64,000 nt of DNA. It comes from Larsenimonas rhizosphaerae (GTDB lineage Bacteria > Pseudomonadota > Gammaproteobacteria > Pseudomonadales > Halomonadaceae). Within the stretch, counting starts at the first letter, position 1; every line of letters starts with the position of its first letter. Below the pieces are notes generated by a model. It saw only the letters and a list, made by a program, of their open reading frames with translations. It was not told where the DNA came from and did no database searches. Shown here in pieces: positions 1 through 7,837 of this stretch. Where the stretch lies: contig NZ_JAMLJK010000005.1 of NCBI RefSeq assembly GCF_023700005.1, positions 62,001 through 126,000 of the forward strand. Reading direction: 5' to 3'. The position numbers and the translations under genes are program-made.

Positions 1-1
1 C

Positions 2-244
2 TCACGCTGGCGTGAATATCGTGCCGATGCCGCCGGTGCCCGGCTGGCCGGTTCAGGTGCCATGATCAACGCCCTGTCGCGTCTCAAGCGTGAACACGAG
101 GTGCCCGACCAGATGCCTGAAAGCCTGACCGCATTCGCCATTACCACGGGGCAAACCCGCAAGCTCATGGAGCAGCTGTTCGCCAGCCATCCTCCGCTGG
201 ACCAGCGCATCAAGGCGTTGAAGGAAGCAGCGTACCGTCAGTAG
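2..244 (+). CDS. htpX: Protease HtpX, C-terminal part (cut by window edge)
   Basis: The open frame runs in from the window edge and ends at a TAG. The visible 80 residues include SRWREYRADAAGARLAG, which matches the region holding the third zinc ligand (the Glu of REYRADA) in HtpX M48 membrane metalloproteases, and the C-terminal SHPPLDQRI typical of the family. HtpX degrades misfolded inner-membrane proteins. The membrane segments and the HEXXH site must lie upstream of the window. A strong terminator follows 30 bp after the stop, so it is the last gene of its transcript. Confidence 0.9.
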   Translation, partial: SRWREYRADAAGARLAGSGAMINALSRLKREHEVPDQMPESLTAFAITTGQTRKLMEQLFASHPPLDQRIKALKEAAYRQ

Positions 245-274
245 GCGTTTCCATTCAGCCATTGCCTTTCATTG

Positions 275-299
275 AAACGCCCCTTTCGGGGCGTTTTTT
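275..299 (+). terminator. Rho-independent terminator after htpX
   Basis: A 9-bp perfect stem (AAACGCCCC / GGGGCGTTT) with a TTTC loop runs directly into a T-tract at 294-299. It sits between the htpX stop and the convergent pdxB stop. Confidence 0.9.
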
Positions 300-306
300 C
301 ATGAAG

Positions 307-1452
307 TCATCCGTTGGTCCGGGCGTGACACACAAAGCCAAGAGCCTCAATGGCAGACCGCCAGCCGGCAGGCGCTATCACATTGACGGAAGAAAACTCG
401 CGACGTGCCGGATATTCGCGCCGATAGCGGTCAAATCCGGCTGAAATGCCATATTGCTGCCAGTAGCGCGACACAAGGTCCATATCACGTCGCACATCGT
501 AATGGCACAAAACCAGTGCTTCCCATAACTGTTGCTGCCCCTCTACTGCATCAAGCGTGATTCCCGACACAACAGGGGCCGATATCACATCACTCCAGCG
601 ACGAGACGGCACGTTCCCTGCCGCATGACACCAGGCCTCATACAGCATGGCGGTACCTCGCAGGCGCCCTTCCTGGCTATACCCGGCAATATGGGGCGTG
701 GCAATGTCTACAAGGCGCGCGAGTTCAGGATCAATGTCAGGCTCCTGTTCCCAGACATCCAGCATTACCACAAGATCATTGTGAGCCAGCAGGCGCGCCT
801 TCAGGGCCGCCGTGTCGATGCAGTCGCCCCGCCCGGCATTCAAAAGCCAGGTGCCCGGTGCCAGAGATCCGATAAGGTCCTGATCCAGTAAATGATGCGT
901 CGGGTAACGCCCTTCTCTTACCAACGGTGTATGACAGCAAATGACATCTGCCTGCTCGATCAGAGCCGCCAGTGAAATAAAGTCGCCCGCAGATTCACGC
1001 TCGGCCCGGGGCGGGTCACAGACCAGACACGTCACCCCCATGGCGCGAAGGCGAGTCACCAGTCGGCTGCCTACCTGACCGGCCCCCATGACCCCAACAG
1101 TCCTGTCTGTCAGCGTCTCGCCCGAACGCTGGCAGGCAAGCATCAGACACGACAGAACATAATCCACCACACTCTCCGCATTGCAGCCAGGTGCGCTGGC
1201 CACGGGAATGCCGGCCTGCTCCAGCCAGGAAAGATCAAGATGATCCGTTCCGATGGTTGCCGTACCGACAAACCGTACCGGCGTGTCCTGCAGCAGCGCA
1301 CTGTCAACACGTGTCACGGAACGTACCAGTAATACATCTGCATCCGTCAGTTGCTCACGGCTCAGGCGGCGACCATCAACACGGGTCACTCGTCCGTGAT
1401 CACCGAAAAATGCCTCTACCTGTGGCATGTTGCGATCTGCCACAATATGCAT
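307..1452 (-). CDS. pdxB: Erythronate-4-phosphate dehydrogenase PdxB
   Basis: 381 aa (E. coli 378). It oxidises 4-phosphoerythronate with NAD in the DXP-dependent branch of pyridoxal phosphate synthesis. The D-2-hydroxyacid dehydrogenase fold is recognisable: nucleotide-binding MGAGQVGSRL, catalytic Arg in NAGRGD, Glu in VWEQEPD and His in TPHIAGYS; the C-terminal dimerisation domain is present. The longer frame upstream is rejected because MHIVADRNMP is the family N-terminus and this ATG is preceded by AAGGAG. It is divergent from the WGR gene and convergent with htpX. Confidence 0.96.
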   Translation of the reverse strand: MHIVADRNMPQVEAFFGDHGRVTRVDGRRLSREQLTDADVLLVRSVTRVDSALLQDTPVRFVGTATIGTDHLDLSWLEQAGIPVASAPGCNAESVVDYVLSCLMLACQRSGETLTDRTVGVMGAGQVGSRLVTRLRAMGVTCLVCDPPRAERESAGDFISLAALIEQADVICCHTPLVREGRYPTHHLLDQDLIGSLAPGTWLLNAGRGDCIDTAALKARLLAHNDLVVMLDVWEQEPDIDPELARLVDIATPHIAGYSQEGRLRGTAMLYEAWCHAAGNVPSRRWSDVISAPVVSGITLDAVEGQQQLWEALVLCHYDVRRDMDLVSRYWQQYGISAGFDRYRREYPARREFSSVNVIAPAGWRSAIEALGFVCHARTNG

Positions 1453-1601
1453 GATTACACTCCTTGATTGAATGCGGTCATCGTCGCTACGCTGCGGCGC
1501 CTGACCTCTTGTCACGGCGCCCGGTACCATTAAAATCCGGGCATTATTACACTGAAAAAAAAGCGGCCTGACCGCACCACCACAGCCAGGGAGTTACCCG
1601 G

Positions 1602-1880
1602 GTGATTATTCGCTGGGAAAGTGAGCACGATTACGTCCTGGTGCACGTGCACCAGGACATGTTCGGTGACTGGATCGTCAGCCGTGCCTGGGGGCAGATC
1701 GGCACCCAGTTCGGCGGTTTGAAACACATGCTGGCCGATAGCCGGACCCAGGCCATGATGTGGGTTGACGACATCAATCATATCCAGCTGTCACGCCACT
1801 TCCGCAAGGTCCTGGAAACCCAGGACCATACACCGGAAGCGCGCGATGCCATGCGCCAGTTATCGCTGCTGGATCAATGA
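1602..1880 (+). CDS. Small stand-alone WGR-domain protein
   Basis: 92 aa, starting at GTG with AGGGAG 9 nt upstream. The whole protein looks like one WGR domain: a YVLVHVHQD strand, FGDWIVSRAWGQIGT (Arg of the W-G-R signature is Gln here), then a helix and a short acidic tail. WGR domains of PARPs and of some bacterial proteins contact nucleic acid ends; here there is no partner domain. Function unknown. Its 3' end overlaps the convergent rlmL by 7 bp. The family call rests on motif recognition only. Confidence 0.7.
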   Translation: MIIRWESEHDYVLVHVHQDMFGDWIVSRAWGQIGTQFGGLKHMLADSRTQAMMWVDDINHIQLSRHFRKVLETQDHTPEARDAMRQLSLLDQ

Positions 1881-4069
1881 TTCAGCCGGTGCCGAATCAT
1901 GAACACGTGATGAATGTTGGGCCGACGCTTGAAGTCCGGGTCCAGCATGTCATCACCACAGGCAGTGACGGCGAACCGTTCCGCCACGTCCGGATCCAGC
2001 TTGAACCGCCGCAGATTATTTGAAAACAGAAGTGTGCCCATTGGCGACAGGCGTTTCATGGCCTTGTCGATCAGGCTGACGTGATCACGCTGAATATCCA
2101 GTACGCCGCGCATTTTTTTCGAATTGGAAAAGGTCGGCGGGTCCATGAAAATGAGGTCGTACTCGCCTCTTGCGGTGGCCAGCCAGTCCATGCAATCAGC
2201 CCGCTCCAGTGTATGGCGACGCAGATCCAGGCGGTTAAGGCGGTAGTTTTCCTCGGCCCACTCCAGATACGTATTGGACATGTCCACGCTGACACTTTCC
2301 CGTGCACCGCCAAGGGCAGCATGAACGGTAGCCGTGGCGGTATAACAGAACAGGTTCAATACCCGCTTTCCGGACGCGTGCTCCCCCACCCAGCGCCGGG
2401 CCGGACGGTGGTCAAGAAAGACGCCGGTATCGAGAAAATCCCGAAGATTGACCTTGAACCTGGCCTCGCCCTCGGTCACGGTCAGCGCATGGCGGCTGCG
2501 GCTCTGGCGTTCGTACTGTGAGGTGCCGCTCTGACGCTGACGGGTCTTGAGATGCACCCGCTCAGGCGACACCTCCATGACCTGCGTCACCGCGGCCACA
2601 GCGTCCATCAGTCGACGCTCGGCCTGACGCGGGTCAATGTTCCTGGGCGGCGCGTACTCCTGAATATGTACATCCTGATCATATACATCGACTGCCACCG
2701 CAAACTCCGGCATGTCGGCATCGTATAATCGGTAGCAGGTGACACCACTTTTTCTAAGCCACTTCGACAGCTGACGACGGTTCTTGACCAGGCGATTGAT
2801 CAGCATCTGAGCCTGCTCGCCAGGTACCGGCGCGGCAGCCTGTGCATCTTCCTGCGGTGCTGATGTCTCACCGGCTGGCTGTACCTGTGCCTCTTCGATC
2901 GGACAGATCAGCAACTTGCACTCCAGTGCGCCATTACGGAAGTTGTAACGCTTGTGCGCCCTGAGCCCCAGACGATGCCCCAGTTCCGGGTTACCGGTAA
3001 AGACAGCAAGCTTCCATCCGACCCCAAGCTGACGCGTTTTGTGGCCCAGCGCTGCATACAGTGGAATCAGTTCCGGGATATCCCCCAGTCGCTCGCCATA
3101 GGGTGGGTTTGTCATCACAAGACCCGGCGTTCCTGACGTGGCCTCCGGTGTCCATGCCTCTACCGGCTGAAGCGAAAACTCGACCAGTGAAGATACTCCT
3201 GCACGCTTGGCATTGTTTCTCGCTGCATCAATGGCCGCTGCATCGCGATCAAAGCCAAGCAGCTTCAGCGAGGAGTGCTTGATATTACGCCGCGTTTCCG
3301 TGCGCGCGTCCGTCACGCACTTCTCCCATAGAGCCTCATCGTGCGCCGCCCAGTTCTCGCAGCCAAAGAATTCACGATACGCGTTGGGTGCAGCCCCTAC
3401 TGCCATCATGGCCGCCTCGATGACCAGCGTGCCGGACCCGCACAGGGGGTCAATCAATGGAGCCTGGTGCTCGGCCATCGCCGGCCAGCCGGCACGAAAC
3501 AGCAAGGCAGCCGCCAGGTTCTCCTTGAGTGGCGCCTGCGCTCCATCAAGCCGATAGCCCCGCATATGCAGACTATCACCGGACAAGTCCAGCCCCAGCG
3601 TCAGACGCCCACGGTGCAGGTGCGCATAAATTCGACTATCTGCGTGCTTTGGATCGATCTCCGGACGGGTATCAAAGTGGCGCATCCAGCGGTCCACGAT
3701 ACCATCCTTGATGCACTGGGCACCGAACATCGTATGGCGCACCTGATCAGTGCGTCCGTGGAAATCAACCCTCAACCGCTTTCCAGGCAGCAAAATGGTT
3801 TCCCAGGGGATCTCTGCACTCGCCTCGGTCAGGCCTTCACCGCCATCGGCCTCAAACTGGCCCAGCACGACGATTACCCGATTGGCCAGACGTGAGCGCA
3901 GCAGGATGCCATACACGATTTCAAGCGGTGCACGGACGAAAACACTTGCAGGAGCCTGGCGAACCACCTCGGCACCAAGCTCGCCGAGTTCGACCTCAAG
4001 TAGCCCTTCCAGCCCCCATGGACAGGTCACACAATAGTCGTACTGTATCGGAGGGACGTCTGATTTCAT
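1874..4069 (-). CDS. rlmL: Bifunctional 23S rRNA methyltransferase RlmL/RlmK
   Basis: 731 aa (E. coli fused enzyme 702). The N-terminal half makes m2G2445 and the C-terminal half m7G2069 in 23S rRNA. Seen in order: THUMP region (about 50-165), first Rossmann methyltransferase with DPLCGSGTL (207-214) and catalytic NPPYGERLG (321-329), an Ala/Pro/Gln-rich linker near 395-420, then a second methyltransferase with VLNLFCYTATATVHAA and FMDPPTFSNSKKM. In E. coli it lies near pyrD, ycbX and rmf, and all of these are close by here. Monocistronic by appearance. Confidence 0.96.
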   Translation of the reverse strand: MKSDVPPIQYDYCVTCPWGLEGLLEVELGELGAEVVRQAPASVFVRAPLEIVYGILLRSRLANRVIVVLGQFEADGGEGLTEASAEIPWETILLPGKRLRVDFHGRTDQVRHTMFGAQCIKDGIVDRWMRHFDTRPEIDPKHADSRIYAHLHRGRLTLGLDLSGDSLHMRGYRLDGAQAPLKENLAAALLFRAGWPAMAEHQAPLIDPLCGSGTLVIEAAMMAVGAAPNAYREFFGCENWAAHDEALWEKCVTDARTETRRNIKHSSLKLLGFDRDAAAIDAARNNAKRAGVSSLVEFSLQPVEAWTPEATSGTPGLVMTNPPYGERLGDIPELIPLYAALGHKTRQLGVGWKLAVFTGNPELGHRLGLRAHKRYNFRNGALECKLLICPIEEAQVQPAGETSAPQEDAQAAAPVPGEQAQMLINRLVKNRRQLSKWLRKSGVTCYRLYDADMPEFAVAVDVYDQDVHIQEYAPPRNIDPRQAERRLMDAVAAVTQVMEVSPERVHLKTRQRQSGTSQYERQSRSRHALTVTEGEARFKVNLRDFLDTGVFLDHRPARRWVGEHASGKRVLNLFCYTATATVHAALGGARESVSVDMSNTYLEWAEENYRLNRLDLRRHTLERADCMDWLATARGEYDLIFMDPPTFSNSKKMRGVLDIQRDHVSLIDKAMKRLSPMGTLLFSNNLRRFKLDPDVAERFAVTACGDDMLDPDFKRRPNIHHVFMIRHRLNH

Positions 4070-4164
4070 CTTGTTAATTCACCGCTGAACAAGGAATTGG
4101 AAGAATGAGCATTGATATATGACAAAAAGATGTAAACGATAAACCTGTTATGACAATTTGATGC

Positions 4165-4193
4165 TCGACACTGGTTCTCATTATCGCTATAGA
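4165..4193 (+). promoter_or_regulatory. Candidate sigma70 promoter of rmf
   Basis: TCGACA and TATAGA are separated by 17 bp, giving a start roughly 80 nt before the rmf ATG. Assigned by eye; the region is A/T-rich compared with its surroundings. Other spacings nearby (TTGATG upstream) are possible. Confidence 0.45.
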
Positions 4194-4233
4194 TGGAGGT
4201 GGTAGCTACCCGAACATAACGCCGGCTCTACGC

Positions 4234-4254
4234 GATCGCTTTTTCAAAGCGGTC
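4234..4254 (+). promoter_or_regulatory. 5' leader hairpin of rmf
   Basis: A 9-bp stem (one G-T wobble) with a TTC loop closes in the rmf leader, about 30 nt before the start codon. A perfect 10-bp palindrome, GGTAGCTACC, lies just upstream at 4201-4210. rmf mRNA in E. coli is known for a structured, stabilising leader; whether this hairpin plays that role is inference. Confidence 0.4.
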
Positions 4255-4283
4255 ACTTTCTTCGAGATATAAGAGGTTATCCG

Positions 4284-4490
4284 ATGAAAAGTCAGAAACG
4301 AGATCGTCTTCAGCGTGCTTACGTCCAGGGTTACAAGGTAGGTGTTACCGGACGCTCAAAGGATTATTGTCCGACGCAGGAACTGAATTTCCGTGAACAG
4401 TGGATGAGCGGCTGGAGAGAGGGCCGAGGCGATCAGTGGTCAGGAATGACCGGCGTGTCCGGTATTCACAAGTCGCCCATGGCGGGCTGA
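4284..4490 (+). CDS. rmf: Ribosome modulation factor
   Basis: 68 aa (E. coli 55). RMF binds 70S ribosomes in stationary phase and turns them into translationally silent 100S dimers together with HPF. The start MKSQKRDRLQRAY and the core YCPTQELNFREQWMSGWREG are diagnostic. AAGAGG precedes the ATG. The C-terminus carries an extra tail of about a dozen residues (SGMTGVSGIHKSPMAG) beyond the E. coli protein. It has a long structured leader and its own candidate promoter, consistent with growth-phase control. Confidence 0.95.
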   Translation: MKSQKRDRLQRAYVQGYKVGVTGRSKDYCPTQELNFREQWMSGWREGRGDQWSGMTGVSGIHKSPMAG

Positions 4491-4536
4491 TCCGCTGTCT
4501 GACACACCGGCAGTAGTGCTGCAGCGCAACTGTCGG

Positions 4537-4566
4537 TCAGGGCCCGATAATACCACCGGGCCCTGA
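4537..4566. terminator. Stem-loop between convergent rmf and pyrD
   Basis: A perfect 10-bp inverted repeat, TCAGGGCCCG / CGGGCCCTGA, with a 10-nt loop lies between the two stop codons. Neither side has a good T-tract, so it may be a weak bidirectional terminator or a 3'-end stabiliser. Confidence 0.5.
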
Positions 4567-4577
4567 TTGATGCTTGA

Positions 4578-5597
4578 TCACATCGGGTGCGCTAGCGCCC
4601 GAATACATTCCTCTACCAGTGCCGGACCACGGTAGATAAGCCCTGAATAGAGCTGAATCAGGTCCGCCCCTGCACGCCGCTTTTCAAGGGCATCCGCTGC
4701 AGACAATATACCGCCCACACCAATGATCGGCATTTCCGGCAGCCTTTCACGAAAGGCACGGATGATTCGCGTTGAGGCTTCACGTACCGGAGCGCCTGAC
4801 AACCCGCCCTGTTCATCACCGTGAGCAAGGGATGACACGCTCGACTTGTCGATGGTGGTATTGGTGGCGATCAACCCGTCGATGCGATGACGGTCAAGAC
4901 AATCAGCGACCAGCTGAACCTCTTCATCACTCATGTCCGGTGCAATCTTGACCACCAGCGGCACCTTTCTTCCCGCCTTGTCATCCAGCCGGTCCGTTTC
5001 ACCGCGCAGCTCACCCAGCAACTGATCCAGATGATCTCCGAACTGCAGGTTTCGAAGCCCGGGCGTATTGGGCGAGGAAATATTGATGGTGACGTAGTCG
5101 GCACTGCCATGCACCGCACGTAACGCATGAAGGTAGTCCAGCGCGGCCTCATCAACAGCCGTGGTCAGGTTCTTGCCGATATTGATGCCGACAATCCCCC
5201 GATAGCGACTGGCATCCACCTGCCGCACCAGGTGGTCTACCCCGGCGTTATTGAACCCCATTCGATTGATGATGGCCTGCCGCGCCGGCAAGCGGAACAG
5301 GCGCGGCTTCGGATTACCCGGCTGAGGCCTCGGCGTCACCGTACCTACCTCTACAAACCCGAAGCCCAGCGCCCCCAGCCCATCCAGATGATCCGCGTTC
5401 TTGTCCAGCCCGGCTGCCAGGCCCACCCGATTGGGAAAGCTCAATCCCATCAGGGTGACCGGCTCGGCGACTTCCATGGTCTGGGCAGAACGCTGCCCCA
5501 GGCCCAGTCGGTGGGCCTGATCCATGATCGATAGCGTCAGGCCATGGGCCTGTTCGGGGTCTAGACGAAACAGCAGGGGGCGCACCAGCGAATACAT
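4578..5597 (-). CDS. pyrD: Dihydroorotate dehydrogenase (quinone), class 2
   Basis: 339 aa (E. coli 336). A membrane-associated FMN enzyme that oxidises dihydroorotate to orotate with quinone in pyrimidine synthesis. Seen: the N-terminal amphipathic segment MYSLVRPLLFRLDPEQAH, FMN region NRVGLAAGLDKNAD, NRMGFNNAG, catalytic-loop INISSPNTPGLR, and IGVGGI near the end. The upstream extension of the frame is rejected because the family begins at MYS. The preceding SD is weak (AAGAG far upstream). Confidence 0.96.
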   Translation of the reverse strand: MYSLVRPLLFRLDPEQAHGLTLSIMDQAHRLGLGQRSAQTMEVAEPVTLMGLSFPNRVGLAAGLDKNADHLDGLGALGFGFVEVGTVTPRPQPGNPKPRLFRLPARQAIINRMGFNNAGVDHLVRQVDASRYRGIVGINIGKNLTTAVDEAALDYLHALRAVHGSADYVTINISSPNTPGLRNLQFGDHLDQLLGELRGETDRLDDKAGRKVPLVVKIAPDMSDEEVQLVADCLDRHRIDGLIATNTTIDKSSVSSLAHGDEQGGLSGAPVREASTRIIRAFRERLPEMPIIGVGGILSAADALEKRRAGADLIQLYSGLIYRGPALVEECIRALAHPM

Positions 5598-5690
5598 GGC
5601 AATCAGGCTCTTGATAGCAATCGAAAACGGGACGGAAGTATATGGGCCCTGCCACCCGAGGTCATCAGGCGACAAGGCAAGACAGCACCC

Positions 5691-6710
5691 TCAGGATGCA
5701 TCAAGCTGGCGAATACGCAGCGTAAAGCTGTTGGTACCCGAGCGGGCCGAGCCAAATTTCTGCCCCTCGATATGTACCGTATACGTGCCGGGCTCAAGAC
5801 GCTGCTCAATGTGGAAATCTCCATCGGCACCCTGTCCGGAATTTTCGGCCACGATATTTCCCTGAGCATCCTTGAGCTGCGCCTTGATGCGGTAGGTGCC
5901 GCGATAGCCACCAAAAGTGGCGCTTTCAAGCGACACACGCCCGGGCTGTACTACCTCGAATTTCAACACATCGTCATTGGTGCGAATCGGTACCTCCCGC
6001 ACGATAGTGGTCTGGCTGGCCACCTCGGAGGTGGTCGTCGCACCAGCCTGATTCGGTGCCTCAGCAGTCTGGCGCGGCGCACCGCCGTCTGCCTGGTTCG
6101 AAGCGCCGGATGGCTCGGCATGCCCGGCAGAAGACACTGCTGCCGAGGAGGCTGTCGTTGCAGTAGAAGATGCCGCGCTGCCTGCTTCGGGAGCAAGACG
6201 AGTCACCCTGTTACTATCAGCCAGACCGTTTTCCTGCCGGGTAACGGCGTCGGCATTACGGACCCAGATCGTGACACTCTGATTCCCGCCACTGGTGGGC
6301 CCACGGCTTTGACCGGTCACGGTCACCGTGTATTCCCCTGCTGTCAGGTGCTTGCGAATATTGAAACCGTTAGAGCGCTCATTGCCCTGATCTTCCGCCA
6401 GCACCTGTCCGCTCTGGTCCTTGAGCGAGGCCGAGACACGATAGTCGCCGCTCTCCCCCGGGAAACTCTGGCTGCTGATCAGGTAATCACCTTCCTCCTT
6501 GACCTGGAAAGTGTGATCGACCGGGCGATTGCCTAAAAAGATGGTCTGACTGACACCATCGGAAGCCGACGTAATGTAGCTTGAAACATCGTTCTGACTC
6601 GCAGCAGCCTCGGCACGCTCAAGTGCAGCGCTTTTGGCCAGCACAGGCTGTGCGGACAACATGGCACAAACACCAGCACCCAGAATCCATGGAAAATAAC
6701 GTGCGTTCAT
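5691..6710 (-). CDS. Secreted protein with two similar putative PPC-like beta-sandwich domains
   Basis: 339 aa. A Sec signal peptide ends near LAKSA (residue about 25). Two domains of about 90 residues follow (about 40-140 and 230-335). They resemble each other: each has a gel-like beta pattern with YRVSASLKDQSGQVLAEDQG or YRIKAQLKDAQGNIVAENSG, then LTAGEYTVTVTGQ or LEPGTYTVHIEGQ, and ends in an -SVTIWVRN/-SFTLRIRQ strand. The linker (about 145-225) is rich in Ala, Ser and Thr. The pattern recalls pre-peptidase C-terminal domains, but no protease domain is present. Likely periplasmic or exported; function unknown. It sits 93 bp upstream of pyrD on the same strand. Confidence 0.7.
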   Translation of the reverse strand: MNARYFPWILGAGVCAMLSAQPVLAKSAALERAEAAASQNDVSSYITSASDGVSQTIFLGNRPVDHTFQVKEEGDYLISSQSFPGESGDYRVSASLKDQSGQVLAEDQGNERSNGFNIRKHLTAGEYTVTVTGQSRGPTSGGNQSVTIWVRNADAVTRQENGLADSNRVTRLAPEAGSAASSTATTASSAAVSSAGHAEPSGASNQADGGAPRQTAEAPNQAGATTTSEVASQTTIVREVPIRTNDDVLKFEVVQPGRVSLESATFGGYRGTYRIKAQLKDAQGNIVAENSGQGADGDFHIEQRLEPGTYTVHIEGQKFGSARSGTNSFTLRIRQLDAS

Positions 6711-6818
6711 GTACGTCTCACTATTGTTGTACCCGGCATGCCCCACCAGGGCCCGGATGATATTGAATGATACCTGTCCCGGCTCGATGGCCGGACGTGC
6801 TGACTGGCTGTCGCTACC

Positions 6819-7658
6819 TTACTGGCGTGCGTCATCAAGCTCAATACTGTCACCTACCGCAATCGTGGCCTTGTCACCACGTATCAGTACAGCATTTTCA
6901 CCAAAATAGGCGCCGGGCGTCGCAACGTGCTTCATGGCGGCCAGGCTTTTCAGCGGCTCCTTTCCAGTCGGCGTCCCCGTCTGCTGGTCAACGGTGGTGA
7001 CCTTGCAGCGCTGGCACGGCTTGCAAAGCCTTAACTGCCAGCCCGTCGAGGATATCATGGCACAGGTATGCTCCTGCCAGGCGCTCAGATCGGACCCGGC
7101 AATCACGATATTGGGCCTAAATCGGTTCATGGGTACCTGCGCCTCTCCCAGCGTCTGGTTCAACGCATCAAGTGATGACTCAAGTGCCACCAGAAACGGA
7201 AAACCATCGGCAAATCCGGTCATTACCTCTTCATCGTCCTGCAGCCAGTCAGGATCCACATGGCGCGCATTGTCTTCCGGCACCCGATAAAGGCGCAATG
7301 GAAGCCCCTTGTGCGGCCCCAGCTGATGCGTCAGCCATTCACTGGCGGCGTCCCCCTGATCGATACCTTCCAGCGTTTCGGAAAAGACCGTCACCGGCGC
7401 CCGTGGCCCGGTCTGATCAATCGGCACCTGAAGCGCCTCACCACTGTCGCCCCTGATGATCAGATGACTGTCGGTGAGCGCGACCTGCAAGCGCGCCATC
7501 GCAGGGCATACACGCTGAGTCAGAAAGCGCCCATCATCGGTGGCAACCATCCAGCGCCGATCCATGGCCAGTCCTTCCGGGGTCAGGGTTGCCTCGCTCA
7601 GAGCAATCGCGGCCATTGATTTAACCGGATAGATATAAAGACCGGTGACTGATGCCAT
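6819..7658 (-). CDS. MOSC-domain protein (YcbX-like, without ferredoxin domain)
   Basis: 279 aa. An N-terminal MOSC beta-barrel (GLYIYPVKSMAAIALSEA) is followed by a MOSC domain with RPNIVIAG, CKPCQRCKVTTVDQQTG and GENAVLIRG. MOSC proteins bind molybdenum cofactor; YcbX detoxifies N-hydroxylated base analogues in E. coli. E. coli YcbX (369 aa) has an extra C-terminal 2Fe-2S ferredoxin domain, which is absent here, so an electron partner would have to act in trans. ATG is preceded by AAGGAG. It lies close to pyrD, as in E. coli. Confidence 0.85.
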   Translation of the reverse strand: MASVTGLYIYPVKSMAAIALSEATLTPEGLAMDRRWMVATDDGRFLTQRVCPAMARLQVALTDSHLIIRGDSGEALQVPIDQTGPRAPVTVFSETLEGIDQGDAASEWLTHQLGPHKGLPLRLYRVPEDNARHVDPDWLQDDEEVMTGFADGFPFLVALESSLDALNQTLGEAQVPMNRFRPNIVIAGSDLSAWQEHTCAMISSTGWQLRLCKPCQRCKVTTVDQQTGTPTGKEPLKSLAAMKHVATPGAYFGENAVLIRGDKATIAVGDSIELDDARQ

Positions 7659-7794
7659 GCTCAGGGCTCCTTGTTAAGTGTGGAAAACGGGCAGTAGTGA
7701 CGGCAGTTACAGACCAGGCCGGGCAACCACTCTGCTGATATAACGCTATCACAGATTGCATGCAGGACCTTGATTCGCTTGAATACCGGACATG

Positions 7795-7821
7795 AAAAAG
7801 GCACGCCTTTCGGCGTGCCTT
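7795..7821 (-). terminator. Terminator of the NAD-glutamate dehydrogenase gene
   Basis: A 10-bp perfect stem (AAGGCACGCC / GGCGTGCCTT) with a 4-nt loop, followed on the minus strand by a T-run, begins 17 bp after the stop codon. Confidence 0.9.
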
Positions 7822-7837
7822 CACGTTACTGCAGGGT

